From Nocardioides sp. L-11A (GTDB lineage: Bacteria; Actinomycetota; Actinomycetes; Propionibacteriales; Nocardioidaceae): a stretch of 64,000 nt of DNA. Below, in pieces: positions 17,701 to 24,079 of the stretch (position 1 is the first letter of the stretch; each line of letters starts with the position of its first letter). A program made the translations under genes and the position numbers. The notes under the pieces were generated by a model that ran no database searches, was not told the DNA's origin, and was given only the letters and a program-made list of their open reading frames with translations. The stretch covers positions 310,001 through 374,000 of the forward strand of contig CP124680.1 in the NCBI GenBank assembly GCA_029961745.1. The letters run 5' to 3'.

Positions 17701-18288
17701 CGACCCGAGCAGCCCGGCAAGGCACGGCCGACGATGACCGTGCGCTCGCAGCCGTCCTGGTACGGACGGTCCGCGGTCGTGGTGGTCGACGTGGCGGCCG
17801 GTGCGACGCCCGCCTCCGGCACGGTGCGGGTCAGCGTCGCGGGCGAGGTCCTCGAGGCCACCCTCAACGCGGCCGGCCGCGCCCGCTTCGCCCTCGACCC
17901 GGGGCTGACTCCCGGCACCTGGCCGCTGCTGGTCAACTACACCGGCTCCGACACCGTCGAGGCGGGGTACGCAGCGGGTGTGGCGACGGTGGACCGCGTC
18001 CCGACGGTGGTCGAGGCGAAGACCAAGAAGCGGATCAAGGCCGCGCGCCGCGCGAAGGTGGTGCTCACGGTGCGTGCCGTCGCGGGTGGACCGCCGGCCG
18101 GCGGCCCCGTCCGGGTCAAGGTCGACGGCAAGGTACGCCGGGCCGTGGTGCTCGCGGAGGCCGACGGCACGCTGCGCCTCCGGCTGCCCCGGCTGCCGCG
18201 CGGTCGCCACAAGATCGTCGTGCTCTACGACGGCTCGGCGACCCACGAGGCGGCGCGCAGCCGCAAGCAGGTGGTCACGGTGCGCTGA
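11770..18288 (+). CDS. Giant secreted protein with two metallophosphoesterase domains and multiple Ig/LamG-like modules
   Basis: 2,172 residues with a signal peptide (RRVLVTALSAAVAAGALAV...AEA). Approximate order: an N-terminal beta domain; a fibronectin-III-like domain of the purple-acid-phosphatase type (~225-320); metallophosphoesterase 1 (~327-520; motifs GDPQIG, SAGDQVD, GNHEAG, MHHALYS, GHDHVYTRSH); a DUF2341-like domain (~630-716); a LamG-like domain (~725-945); Ig-like repeats; metallophosphoesterase 2 (~1528-1730; LTDTQYY, HTGDLVD, PGNHDIA, IGTHQYL, SGHTPG); then Fn3 and Big-type Ig domains with a Lys-rich end. Domain 1 keeps the full metal-ligand set. Domain 2 has GHTP where GHxH is usual, so one ligand may be lost. 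It is probably a cell-surface or released phosphohydrolase; the substrate is unknown. The ATG at 11770 is chosen because sequence upstream in the same frame lacks sense and the signal peptide starts here. Confidence 0.8.
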   Translation: MNIPALRRVLVTALSAAVAAGALAVTAPSAEAADPTLISTATTTWRYLDDGTDPAAGLPDRTDWADPGFDDTAWRSAKGSFGAKNGALASVSGFVPNTLLTQYKPGGTTDIEAFFFRTEVTVPPGALAGVTSLAAAIRYDDAATVYVNGTRVAGFDDASITANLSYGGSNADVPKLAEFTMPVSAFHEGANTIAVELHQGRASSSDIYLDFVSASLSTAVAPAVSDVILNIGADEKQRNVNWYSTGSAAQSVQYLPAADLVGGAFPATGAEAVTSVPSPANEAGKTAHKATLGGLSPSTEYAYRVGTDGAWSDIATFTTGDFDNNYDFIYVGDPQIGSSGNVANDSAGWADTLAKASIQVPTAEWLLSAGDQVDSAANEQQYDGFLSPHQVTELATSTTVGNHEAGSRSTYYQHYNLPNYDEASGDYWYTYGDTLFLNLDSNFNTEAQRAAHVAWMEATIAANPDTTWQVVVMHHALYSSGPHATDSDVLQRRAYFPDQFKRLGIDLALAGHDHVYTRSHPMDGGTPAPLPADAPAEIQAGQGKILYLTASSASGSKYYGNSNAGASWVAVTSQPNVPQFTRVSVSDAEIGLTTYRTDTMAVVDEITLLAPDDGPEVPADWRVPEARQRLPFAVRGEGLSGPVTGFPVLLTFDDDDLDFAVADPDRLVFTAGDDPTPLPYQVERWDRAGTSVWVRVPRVDATGSEVELYFDGAPQNTTTATDVWDDDYIAVHHFASPSGDFPDATANGWAGSTTGSASVYGAPSESGTPAYQITGAGTYVDYGTAMAADATEQVTFSTSILIDPAQCTASDTGYRVIAGRDVGGGKVAGETYSLVCYQGKVFPRFVVDNVGVNASGGNALASAAWSPGWHDVTTTFDGTTIRTYVDGEQAAAHAISGAIGDGLAPPRFVVDGYSNTPGGVKMSIDEMRLSRVARSADWIKAESLARSGRLTTVGQVESAGQLQLSVTSPAEGAVLPEGDIALAGTTSSAEVTYAVDGADPVSLGQVNGAYAATLAGLEPGTHTVVVTATAGDSQKSVTRRFSVAAVAPEGAPRLSLTDGDLVSGTIDIVASRPGGDADGDVAIEVDGEPLEVRAAEETAQAVFDVSGWQTGFVQDVRVNGESIHPPRTDVNGTLRLDIPEGILREGANTLRISTGSSARPEDTAANNDDFTITDPRLELGNSGTVLRDPAVDPAAPLFIGDGFPAGTANPTVYFREFTLTVEPGALTTYAATWDTSLGADGRHTVAATTEGGTTTAAVDVDNTAPTVTFHEPVDGGRYKGSFTVDVRAEDPHEVDTLTLDLDGEPVAQGTVVDVDTLGPGEHTLTAHAVDKLGNTVDVPVTFDTVGNAPNEPGDPRPADGATGVDPAGTELSVTATDPAGDALDVEFLRGYQGGVSEVAEGATKAALPGRTAGTAATADALAAADGTSLTTAGERSYPFQRFEVDVPTDLAGDEFTVTWRGAVPDGDRAALSVWDHAADRWQLLAEGTGSDLTLEAAASVADTVRDGTATVLVQDVPEVVLDDDDVTTISWLTDTQYYAARETATYEAQIKWTLDHRISDDIAYGVHTGDLVDAGSSVAQWQNASRAHEPWDAAGFPYGVVPGNHDIASGQYETYRTYFGAARFQDNPWYGGTNQDNVQHYDVFSTPDADYLFLYVDWSLSQDEIDWANEVIASHPDHNVVIGTHQYLLNGGSYVTPGQTIFDEIVLPNANVKMILSGHTPGVAMNVKRPSAGRVVVEVMQDSQAVGYAGDGWMRTFDMDATNQTTTHRTFSVTKPGNNFAGNGTEFVAPDGWSGTSNAENFTVPMDITRASREIATDALTVTTRSTQRIGDVVHVESGERATVGTGALDPATSYQWFARVTDADGHRTDSPVWGFTTADQAEPTATSVSLAFSGDPVEGTALTFAMGVTPADAAGSVELFDGTTSLGRADVVSGVAELVVSDLAEGVHALSAEFTPADATAFAGSTSRVLSVRIAPRPEQPGKARPTMTVRSQPSWYGRSAVVVVDVAAGATPASGTVRVSVAGEVLEATLNAAGRARFALDPGLTPGTWPLLVNYTGSDTVEAGYAAGVATVDRVPTVVEAKTKKRIKAARRAKVVLTVRAVAGGPPAGGPVRVKVDGKVRRAVVLAEADGTLRLRLPRLPRGRHKIVVLYDGSATHEAARSRKQVVTVR

Positions 18289-18303
18289 GAGCGCTGAGTC
18301 ACG

Positions 18304-19806
18304 TCAGCGGCTGAGCGACTCCGGCGTGTGCAGGCGGACCAGGAACCGGCGGGCGTGCGCCGGCTCCCGGTCCGCCGTCGCGAGCGAGACCAGGACCATG
18401 ACCGCCGCCGCGAGCGGCACGCTCCACGCGGCGGGCTGGCCGAGCAGGGCGCCGGTCCAGCCGCCGGGGGCGTAGCCGGCGAGGGTGGCGATCGCGGCAC
18501 CGCCCGCGCCGAGTCCCCCTGCGGCGAGGCCGGCGAGCGCACCGGCGGCGGTGAGTCGGCGCCACCAGATGCCGAGCACCAGCAGGGGGCAGAAGGTCGA
18601 CGCGGCCACGGCGAACGCCAGGCCGACCGACTGCGCCACCCCGACGTTGCGCACCAGCAGCGCGGCCCCGATGGGGATCACCACGGCGACGACCGCTGCG
18701 AGGCGGAACGCGGCGACCCCGCCGCGCCGCTCGCCGACGAGCCGGGTGGTGAGGTCCTGGGTGAGCACGCCCGAGACGGCGATCGCCAGCCCCGACGACG
18801 TCGACAGGAAGGCCGCGAACGCGCCGGCCGTGACCAGCCCGGTGAGGAGGTCGCCGCCGAGCCCGTCCAGCATCAGCCGCGGCAGCTCCAGCACGAGGAC
18901 GTCGGAGCGGCCCTCGGCGACCAGGCGCCCGGCGTACACGCGGCCGAGGGCGGCGTAGACCGGGGGCCAGAGGTAGAACAGCCCCAGCAGCGCGAGGACG
19001 ACGACGGTGGTCCGGCGCGCGGCACGGCCGTCGGGATTGGTGTAGAACCGGACCACGACGTGCGGCAGTCCCATGGTGCCGAGGAAGAGCCCGGCGATCA
19101 GGGAGTACGTCGTGTAGAGGCCGATGCCGCCGTCGCCCGCGACCGGCACCGACCAGCCGTCCGCGCCCGCCGTGCCGTGCGGCCGTCCGTCGCCCCACCA
19201 CACGACGAGGAGGACCGCGACCGGGAGCAGGATCGCGGTCAGCTTCAGCCAGTACTGGAACGCCTGGACGAAGGTCACCGACCGCATCCCGCCGGAGGTG
19301 ACATTGGCCAGCACGACCCCGCCGACGACCACCGGGCCGGCCCACTCCGGCGCGCCGATGGCGGTGCGCAGGGTCAGCCCGGCGCCCTCGAACTGGGGGA
19401 TCAGGTAGAGCCAGCCGATGCCGACCACGAGCAGCGAGCAGGCCGCGCGGACGGTGCGCGATCCCAGCCGCGCCTCGGCGAAGTCCGGCAGTGTGTAGGC
19501 CCCCGAGCGCCGCAGCGGCGCCGCGACCAGCACGAGCAGGACGAGGTAGCCGGCGGTCCAGCCCACCGGGTACCAGAGCATGTCCGCGCCGCCCACGAGC
19601 AGCAGGCCCGCGATGCCGAGGAAGGACGCGGCGGAGAGGTACTCCCCGCCGATCGCCGATGCGTTCAGGCCGGGTCGTACGGTGCGGGACGCGACGAAGA
19701 AGTCGCTCGTCGTCCGCGAGAAACGCAGCCCGTAGATGCCGATCGCCAGCGTGATCAGGGTGACCAGGACGACCGCGACGAGCCCCGGTACGGCGTCCGC
19801 GCTCAC
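18304..19806 (-). CDS. Sodium/monocarboxylate (acetate-type) symporter, SSS family
   Basis: 500 residues with about 13 hydrophobic helices. It contains the SSS signatures: TTSDFFVASRTVRPGLNASA near the N-terminus, GEYLSAASFLGIAGLL, GWTAGYLVLLVLVAAPLRRS, and GAFAAFLSTSSGLAIAVSGV. This set is typical of ActP/MctC-like cation-acetate symporters that take up acetate, propionate or pyruvate with Na+. Start GTG 19806 overlaps the stop of the upstream DUF485-like gene (GTGA), which is the usual pairing for these carriers. Upstream lie a LytTR regulator and a LytS-like kinase on the same strand, so the four genes form one probable unit in which the two-component pair senses a carboxylate and controls the carrier. 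Substrate choice among short acids is inference. Confidence 0.85.
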   Translation of the reverse strand: MSADAVPGLVAVVLVTLITLAIGIYGLRFSRTTSDFFVASRTVRPGLNASAIGGEYLSAASFLGIAGLLLVGGADMLWYPVGWTAGYLVLLVLVAAPLRRSGAYTLPDFAEARLGSRTVRAACSLLVVGIGWLYLIPQFEGAGLTLRTAIGAPEWAGPVVVGGVVLANVTSGGMRSVTFVQAFQYWLKLTAILLPVAVLLVVWWGDGRPHGTAGADGWSVPVAGDGGIGLYTTYSLIAGLFLGTMGLPHVVVRFYTNPDGRAARRTTVVVLALLGLFYLWPPVYAALGRVYAGRLVAEGRSDVLVLELPRLMLDGLGGDLLTGLVTAGAFAAFLSTSSGLAIAVSGVLTQDLTTRLVGERRGGVAAFRLAAVVAVVIPIGAALLVRNVGVAQSVGLAFAVAASTFCPLLVLGIWWRRLTAAGALAGLAAGGLGAGGAAIATLAGYAPGGWTGALLGQPAAWSVPLAAAVMVLVSLATADREPAHARRFLVRLHTPESLSR

Positions 19807-20210
19807 GGCTCGTCCTCCGGGGTGCGCTCGGCGTCGCTGCCGACGAGATCGGCGAAGGCGCGCTCGTTGCGCTCGGCCCGACGCACATAGCGCCACGCGA
19901 GCAGCAGCAGGACGGGGTGCGCCAGGACCCCGAGCAGCAGCCACGGCAGCGGGATCCCGAGCGGACGCACGTCGGCCAGGCCGGGCGCGAGGTGGAAGAC
20001 GAGCGGCAGCGCGCCGAGGGTCGCCGCCAGCAGCACCAGGACCCGGGCGGCGAGGCCGAGCTGCTCGCGCAGCAGCGAGCGTAGGTAGACGTCGCCCAGC
20101 GCCGTCTGCTCGTGGACGTCGCCGAGCCGGCTCCGCGGGTCGGTCGTGCTCGCCGGGCTCCCCGCGGCGGGGTGCCGCGGTGGTCCGGTGACCCGCACCC
20201 GCTCGGTCAT
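19803..20210 (-). CDS. Small two-helix membrane protein accompanying the symporter (DUF485-like)
   Basis: 135 residues. It has a hydrophilic N-terminus with many Pro, Arg and Asp, then two transmembrane helices (LAARVLVLLAATLGALPLVF and PLPWLLLGVLAHPVLLLLAW) and a charged cytoplasmic tail (RYVRRAERNERAFADLV). Small proteins of this kind are routinely encoded just before acetate-type SSS carriers, and the 4-nt overlap here (GTGA) supports translational coupling. The role is thought to be an accessory to the carrier but is not established. It starts at ATG 20210, 10 nt after the response-regulator gene ends at 20221. Confidence 0.65.
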   Translation of the reverse strand: MTERVRVTGPPRHPAAGSPASTTDPRSRLGDVHEQTALGDVYLRSLLREQLGLAARVLVLLAATLGALPLVFHLAPGLADVRPLGIPLPWLLLGVLAHPVLLLLAWRYVRRAERNERAFADLVGSDAERTPEDEP

Positions 20211-20220
20211 CTGTGTCTCC

Positions 20221-20958
20221 CTATCGGGCGGCGCGGGCCCGCCGGACCAGGACGTCGCGCAGGCCGCGGGTGTGCCGTCGGCTCACCGGGAGCTCGGTCG
20301 CGCCGACCCGGACCGAGGTCCGCCCCGCGTCGGTGCGGACCTCGGTGACGTGCGCCAGCGCGACGAGCAGGGACCGGTGGATCCGGTGGAAGCCGGCCTC
20401 CGCCCACTCCTCCTCGAGAGTCGTCAGCGGCACTCGCACCAGGTACGTCTCGCCACCAGCGGTGTGCAGCCGCGCGTAGTCGCCCTGGGCCTCGACGTGC
20501 GTGATGTCGCCGCGGTCGACGAACCGGGTGACGCCGCCCCGCTCGACCGCGACCTGGGTGTCGGTCGCGGGCTGCTGCGGGGAGGCGCCGCCGAGGACGC
20601 GGCGTACCGCCTCGGCGAGCCGCTCGGGACGCACCGGCTTGAGGACGTAGTCGACGGCGCGCAGGTCGAAGGCGTCGACCGCGTGCTGCTCGTGCGCGGT
20701 CACGAAGACGACGGGCGGCGGCTGCTTGAACCGGCCGAGGACCTCGGCCAGCTCCAGCCCGCTCAGGCCGGGCATCTGCACGTCGAGGAACACGCAGTCG
20801 ACCTCGCGCTCGCGCAGGATCCGCAGCCCCTCGGTGGCGGACGGACAGGCGACCACCTCGGCGACCCGGTCGTCGGCCTCGAGGAGGTAGCACAGCTCGT
20901 CGAGAGCGGGTCGCTCGTCGTCGATCGCCAGCACCCGCAGCCCGCCCGCGCCGGTCAT
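20221..20958 (-). CDS. LytTR-type response regulator
   Basis: 245 residues. The receiver domain (1-~120) has the acidic pair D13/D14 (AIDDERPAL), phospho-acceptor D59 (VDCVFLDVQMPGLSG) and the conserved K in DYVLKPVRP. The C-terminal LytTR DNA-binding domain starts near residue 135: ITHVEAQGDYARLHTAGG, then YLVRVPLTTLEEEW and FHRIHRSLLVALAHV. LytTR proteins bind paired direct repeats upstream of their targets. Its ATG overlaps the stop of the kinase gene (ATGA, 20955-20958). The downstream neighbours on the same strand are the DUF485-like protein and the carboxylate symporter, the likely target. No specific operator was identified. Confidence 0.9.
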   Translation of the reverse strand: MTGAGGLRVLAIDDERPALDELCYLLEADDRVAEVVACPSATEGLRILREREVDCVFLDVQMPGLSGLELAEVLGRFKQPPPVVFVTAHEQHAVDAFDLRAVDYVLKPVRPERLAEAVRRVLGGASPQQPATDTQVAVERGGVTRFVDRGDITHVEAQGDYARLHTAGGETYLVRVPLTTLEEEWAEAGFHRIHRSLLVALAHVTEVRTDAGRTSVRVGATELPVSRRHTRGLRDVLVRRARAAR

Positions 20959-22088
20959 GCGCTCACCCCCGGGGCGAACTTCGGGACGCGCACGATCACC
21001 TTGGTCCCGGCGCCCGGTGCGGTCTCCACGACCAGACCGTAGTCGTCGCCGAAGGCCGCGCGCAGCCGTGCGTCCACGTTGCCGAGACCGATCGAGTCGA
21101 GCCCGACATCACCGGCGAGCGCCCGCCGGACCTTCTCCGGGTCCTCGCCGACGCCGTTGTCCTCGACCTCCAGCAGCGCCTCGTGGCCCCGGTCGTGGGC
21201 GACGATGGTCAGCTGCCCCGACTCCTCGACGCTCTCCAGACCGTGCCGCACGGCATTCTCGACGAGGGGCTGGATGCACAGGAACGGGACGACGACCGGC
21301 AGCACCTCCGGGGCCACGTTGAGGGTGACCTGGAGCCGGTCGCCGAACCGCGCCTGCTCCAGCAGCAGGTAGCGCTCGATCGAGCGCAGCTCCTCCGCGA
21401 TCGTCGTGAACTCGCCGTGGCGCCGGAAGGAGTAGCGCGTGAAGTCGGCGAACTCGAGCAGCAGCTCGCGGGCCCGGTCCGGGTCGGTCCGCACGAAGCT
21501 GGCGATCGCGTTGAGCGAGTTGTAGACGAAGTGCGGGCTGATCTGCGCCCGCAACGCGCGGACCTCGGCCTCGATCATCCGATTGCGGTGCGCGTCCAGC
21601 TCGGCCAGCTCGAGCTGTCCCGACACCCACGCGGCGACCTCCTCGGTCGCCCGGACCAGGCCCGCCGTCGGCGACGACGCGAACGCCTGCACGGTCCCGA
21701 GCATCCGTCCCTCGACGACCAGCGGGCTCACCACGCCGGTCCGGATGGGACACCCGTTCGTCGTGCAGCCCAGCTGGCCGCGGTCGACGGTCCGGGTGGC
21801 GCCCCTCTCGATCGCGAGCAGCCCGACGACCGCCGCCTGGTCGGCGTGGTGGCCGCCGAGTCCGTCCCACGCGAGCACCGCCTCGGTGTCGGTGATCGCC
21901 ACGGCCGGCGTACCGAGCAGGTTGCGCAGGTGTCGTACGGCGCGCTCCGCGCTCTGCGTCGTCAGCCCCTCGCGCAGGGCCGGCGCCGCCAGGGAGGCCT
22001 GGTGCAGGGCCCGGAACGCCGCCCGGTCCGCCTCGCTCCCCAGCCGCCCGCGTCGCCACAGCCGGTCGGTCCGCATGGGACTCATCAT
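20955..22088 (-). CDS. LytS-like sensor histidine kinase (His_kinase family, soluble)
   Basis: 377 residues with no transmembrane helices. The N-terminal ~150 residues look like a GAF-type sensor (AITDTEAVLAWDGLGGHHAD...VSPLVVEGRMLGTVQAF) and include two cysteines in QLGCTTNGCPIRTG that could bind metal or sense redox state. The His_kinase motif is RAQISPHFVYNSLNAIASFV with the phospho-His at 186, and the ATPase part has PLVENAVRHGLE and GIGLGNVDARLRAAFG-like features (SIGLGNVDARL). It phosphorylates the overlapping LytTR regulator. Most LytS kinases are membrane proteins, so a cytosolic GAF-type sensor suggests an internal signal. Several in-frame starts exist near 22088 (MMSPM); the first ATG is used. 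Confidence 0.88.
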   Translation of the reverse strand: MMSPMRTDRLWRRGRLGSEADRAAFRALHQASLAAPALREGLTTQSAERAVRHLRNLLGTPAVAITDTEAVLAWDGLGGHHADQAAVVGLLAIERGATRTVDRGQLGCTTNGCPIRTGVVSPLVVEGRMLGTVQAFASSPTAGLVRATEEVAAWVSGQLELAELDAHRNRMIEAEVRALRAQISPHFVYNSLNAIASFVRTDPDRARELLLEFADFTRYSFRRHGEFTTIAEELRSIERYLLLEQARFGDRLQVTLNVAPEVLPVVVPFLCIQPLVENAVRHGLESVEESGQLTIVAHDRGHEALLEVEDNGVGEDPEKVRRALAGDVGLDSIGLGNVDARLRAAFGDDYGLVVETAPGAGTKVIVRVPKFAPGVSA

Positions 22089-22170
22089 GCCCGTCCGGGC
22101 GGGGAGGTCGCGTCGTCCGCGACGTGGCGTCTGGTTCCGTCGGGCGCCTGCGGTCCCGCTCGGCGAGCCG

Positions 22171-22287
22171 GCGCTGTAACACGCTGTCTACCCGTCTGGG
22201 CGCCGGTTCTCAGCAGGAAATGCCCGGAATCGGGTCCGATGAGGCTGACAACCGCCGGGTAGTCGGGTGGACGGCGTGTTACAGCGC
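22171..22287. repeat. 117-bp intergenic element with 14-bp terminal inverted repeats (copy 1)
   Basis: Left end GCGCTGTAACACGC (22171-22184) and right end GCGTGTTACAGCGC (22274-22287) are exact complements. A second element at 45846-45963 has almost the same length (118 bp) and the same 12-bp terminal core, and shares internal bases at matching positions: TCT...CGCC at +25, GAAAT at +47, GACAAC 28 nt before the right core (one indel), and GGAC near the right end. It fills most of the gap between the kinase gene start (22088) and the methyltransferase end (22336). No open frame was found in it. It is either a small non-coding mobile repeat or a paired regulatory site. Confidence 0.6.
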
Positions 22288-22335
22288 GGCGGCCCGCCGT
22301 GGACGGATCACCCCGCTTCCTCGGCGGGGCCGCGG

Positions 22336-23271
22336 TCAGCGGAAGTCGATGAGCAGCATGCCGGAGTCGTCGTCGGCCGGGGGCTCGACGGCCGGCGCGA
22401 GCGCCACCGGGACGGTGTCCTCGCCGACCAGCTCCGGGCCCGGACCACCCGGGCTGCCGGGCCCGCTCTCGGCGGCGGGCTCCGCGGTCGGCGTACCGGT
22501 GGCTACCTGGTCCTGGCGGATCGTCTTCGGCTGGATGCCGACGACCGCGCGGAAGCACTCGGCGACCCAGGGCAGCTGCATGCCGTCCATGCCGCGGCCG
22601 AAGTCGTCGTAGAACGCGAGCACCTCGCGGACCTTCGACTCCTGCCCGGTCCGGTCCAGTCCGGCGACGTCGGGCAGCGAGCGCGCGAGATCCTGCACCG
22701 AGGACCTGTCGATGACCTGCCACTGCTTGAAGGAGGCGTCCTCGGCCGGTCCGAAGTACGGCGACGACTCGACCGCGTCACCCACGCCCGCGCCGATGGT
22801 GTGGTGGCCGATCAGGTTGCCGAGCCGCCTCACCCACGGGATCCGCTCGTCGCGGACGTTGCGGACGATCGCGAAGGTCCCGCCCCGCTTGAGGACCCGG
22901 GCGATCTCGGGCAGCGCCCGCTCGCTGTCGAACCACTCGTCGGCGTCCGCCGCGATCACCAGGTCGTACGTCGCGTCCGCGGCGGGGATCTCCTCGGCCG
23001 CCGTCTGCGAGACCCGCAGCTCCGGCAGCCGGGTGCCGAGGCGATCGAGCATCCTCGGGTCGGGGTCGGTCGCGTGCACGTCGTGCCCGAGGGCGACGAG
23101 GTGTTCGGTGAGCTTGCCCGTGCCGGCGCCCAGCTCGAGGACCGCGATCGGCTCCTCGCCCGTCAGCCACGCGACGGCCTCGCGCGGGTAGCCGGGGCGG
23201 CCGCGGTCGTAGGCCTCGGCCACACTGCCGAAGCAGAGGCCCGGTGCGTCGGGGGTGGGGTCGGTAGCCAT
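22336..23271 (-). CDS. Class I SAM-dependent methyltransferase
   Basis: 311 residues. Motif I (VLELGAGTGKLTEHLVALG, residues ~43-61) binds S-adenosylmethionine, followed by VHATDPDPRMLDRLG (motif II acid), SQTAAEEIPAADATYDLVIAA and a motif III-like VLKRGGTFAIVRNV. The N-terminus SVAEAYDRGRPGYPREAVAWL is typical of Methyltransf_11/25 proteins. A Pro/Gly/Glu-rich C-terminal tail (~50 residues) is added. The ATG at 23271 sits 7 nt after TACGCT, a leaderless promoter. Substrate is not predictable; it is a single gene between the repeat element and the VapBC pair. Confidence 0.75.
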   Translation of the reverse strand: MATDPTPDAPGLCFGSVAEAYDRGRPGYPREAVAWLTGEEPIAVLELGAGTGKLTEHLVALGHDVHATDPDPRMLDRLGTRLPELRVSQTAAEEIPAADATYDLVIAADADEWFDSERALPEIARVLKRGGTFAIVRNVRDERIPWVRRLGNLIGHHTIGAGVGDAVESSPYFGPAEDASFKQWQVIDRSSVQDLARSLPDVAGLDRTGQESKVREVLAFYDDFGRGMDGMQLPWVAECFRAVVGIQPKTIRQDQVATGTPTAEPAAESGPGSPGGPGPELVGEDTVPVALAPAVEPPADDDSGMLLIDFR

Positions 23272-23278
23272 CGGGGCG

Positions 23279-23284
23279 AGCGTA
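23279..23284 (-). promoter_or_regulatory. -10 box (TACGCT) of a leaderless promoter for the methyltransferase
   Basis: TACGCT on the minus strand ends 7 nt before the ATG at 23271. There is no Shine-Dalgarno sequence in between. Confidence 0.45.
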
Positions 23285-23342
23285 CGGCGGTTCTGGCTCC
23301 CGGTGGCGGAGGCACGCTGCGGTCGGCCACTCCGTCGCTCCC

Positions 23343-23732
23343 TCAGCGGACGCTGAGGATGTCGGTGTGGGTGAAGTCGTCGCCTTTGAAGAGCAGCGGC
23401 TCGCCGGAGGTGGCGGAGAGCGCGTAGGCCAAGCAGTCGCCGAAGGTGAGCTCGGCCGGGGAGCCGGAGCCCTTGCCGTAGCGCCGGAACGCGATGCGCG
23501 CGGCTGTTGCGTGCTCCACGGTGACGGGCTCCAGAACGATGCTGAGCTCGTCGACGAGCCCGTCCAGCACCGGCCCGGCGCCTGCCCCGAGGACGCCCTC
23601 GAGGCGCATGGCCGACTCGAGCCAGTTCGCCGTCGACATACGGCAGCGTGCGGAAGCCATCCGGCCGACGAAGTCCTCCGATTCGGGCTCTCCGAAGAGG
23701 ATCGCGATGATCGCCGACGAGTCGATGATCAC
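23343..23732 (-). CDS. vapC: VapC-type PIN-domain ribonuclease toxin
   Basis: 129 residues. The PIN acidic quartet is visible: D4 (MIIDSSAIIAILF), E39 (STANWLESAMRLEGVL), D99 (LTFGDCLAYALS) and D118/D119 (LLFKGDDFTHTDI). This is the Mg2+-dependent RNase of type II toxin-antitoxin systems, cutting tRNA or rRNA. The start ATG overlaps the antitoxin stop (ATGA, 23729-23732), so translation is coupled to VapB. Sequence style matches the VapC partners of Rv0623-like antitoxins. All catalytic residues are present, so it should be active. Confidence 0.9.
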   Translation of the reverse strand: MIIDSSAIIAILFGEPESEDFVGRMASARCRMSTANWLESAMRLEGVLGAGAGPVLDGLVDELSIVLEPVTVEHATAARIAFRRYGKGSGSPAELTFGDCLAYALSATSGEPLLFKGDDFTHTDILSVR

Positions 23733-24001
23733 GCCGGCAGACCTGTCTCCGGGTCGTAGAGGTCGTCGTCGCTCAGGATCCGATCGGGACCGGTCAGCCG
23801 GGGCAAGGCAGCGACCCTGAGCTGGATCCGGTGGACGGCGTCGATCTTGCGCCGTCGCTCCGCCTCGACCGGATCCGCGCCGACCTCCGCGAGGAACCTC
23901 TCCAGGGCCTCCTCGATGACGCTGGTCTGCGTCTTCCCGGTGATCCGCGCTGCCTCTCGCGCCAGCGCGTGCACCCGTTCGTTCTTGATGTTCAGACTCA
24001 T
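23729..24001 (-). CDS. vapB: VapB-type antitoxin (Rv0623-like / PSK_trans_fac family)
   Basis: 90 residues. The N-terminal part MSLNIKNERVHALAREAARI and GKTQTSVIEEALERFLAEVG form the ribbon-helix-helix-like DNA-binding region of the Rv0623 family. The C-terminal end (ILSDDDLYDPETGLPA) is the acidic, toxin-binding tail. A strong Shine-Dalgarno (GGAGGTCGGAG) precedes the ATG. It overlaps vapC by 4 nt. The promoter contains four TCTACC (GGTAGA) units with 8-bp periodicity, the likely operator for VapBC autorepression. Confidence 0.88.
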   Translation of the reverse strand: MSLNIKNERVHALAREAARITGKTQTSVIEEALERFLAEVGADPVEAERRRKIDAVHRIQLRVAALPRLTGPDRILSDDDLYDPETGLPA

Positions 24002-24025
24002 CTCCGACCTCCGTCGTCCGGTCCG

Positions 24026-24063
24026 TCTACCATTCTACCGCTGACCTGATCTACCGATCTACC
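24026..24063. promoter_or_regulatory. Periodic operator (four GGTAGA repeats) between vapBC and the divergent gene
   Basis: TCTACC on the plus strand occurs at 24026, 24034, 24050 and 24058, that is at spacings 8, 16 and 8, so one unit of an 8-bp series is degenerate (TGACCT). The minus-strand reading GGTAGAAT also supplies a -10-like TAGAAT for vapB. The array ends 5 nt before the -10 box of the plus-strand gene at 24080, so occupancy could affect both directions. Cooperative binding by VapBC is inference from the spacing. Confidence 0.6.
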
Positions 24064-24067
24064 CTCC

Positions 24068-24073
24068 TAGGCT
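24068..24073 (+). promoter_or_regulatory. -10 box (TAGGCT) of a leaderless promoter
   Basis: TAGGCT ends exactly 6 nt before the GTG at 24080, giving a leaderless transcript for the Fic-like gene. Confidence 0.55.
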
Positions 24074-24079
24074 GCCCTC

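Noticed and set aside
14266..18246. 1,326-codon antisense frame within the giant phosphoesterase gene
   Set aside because: Same GC-skew artefact; no recognisable domain and no ribosome-binding site.
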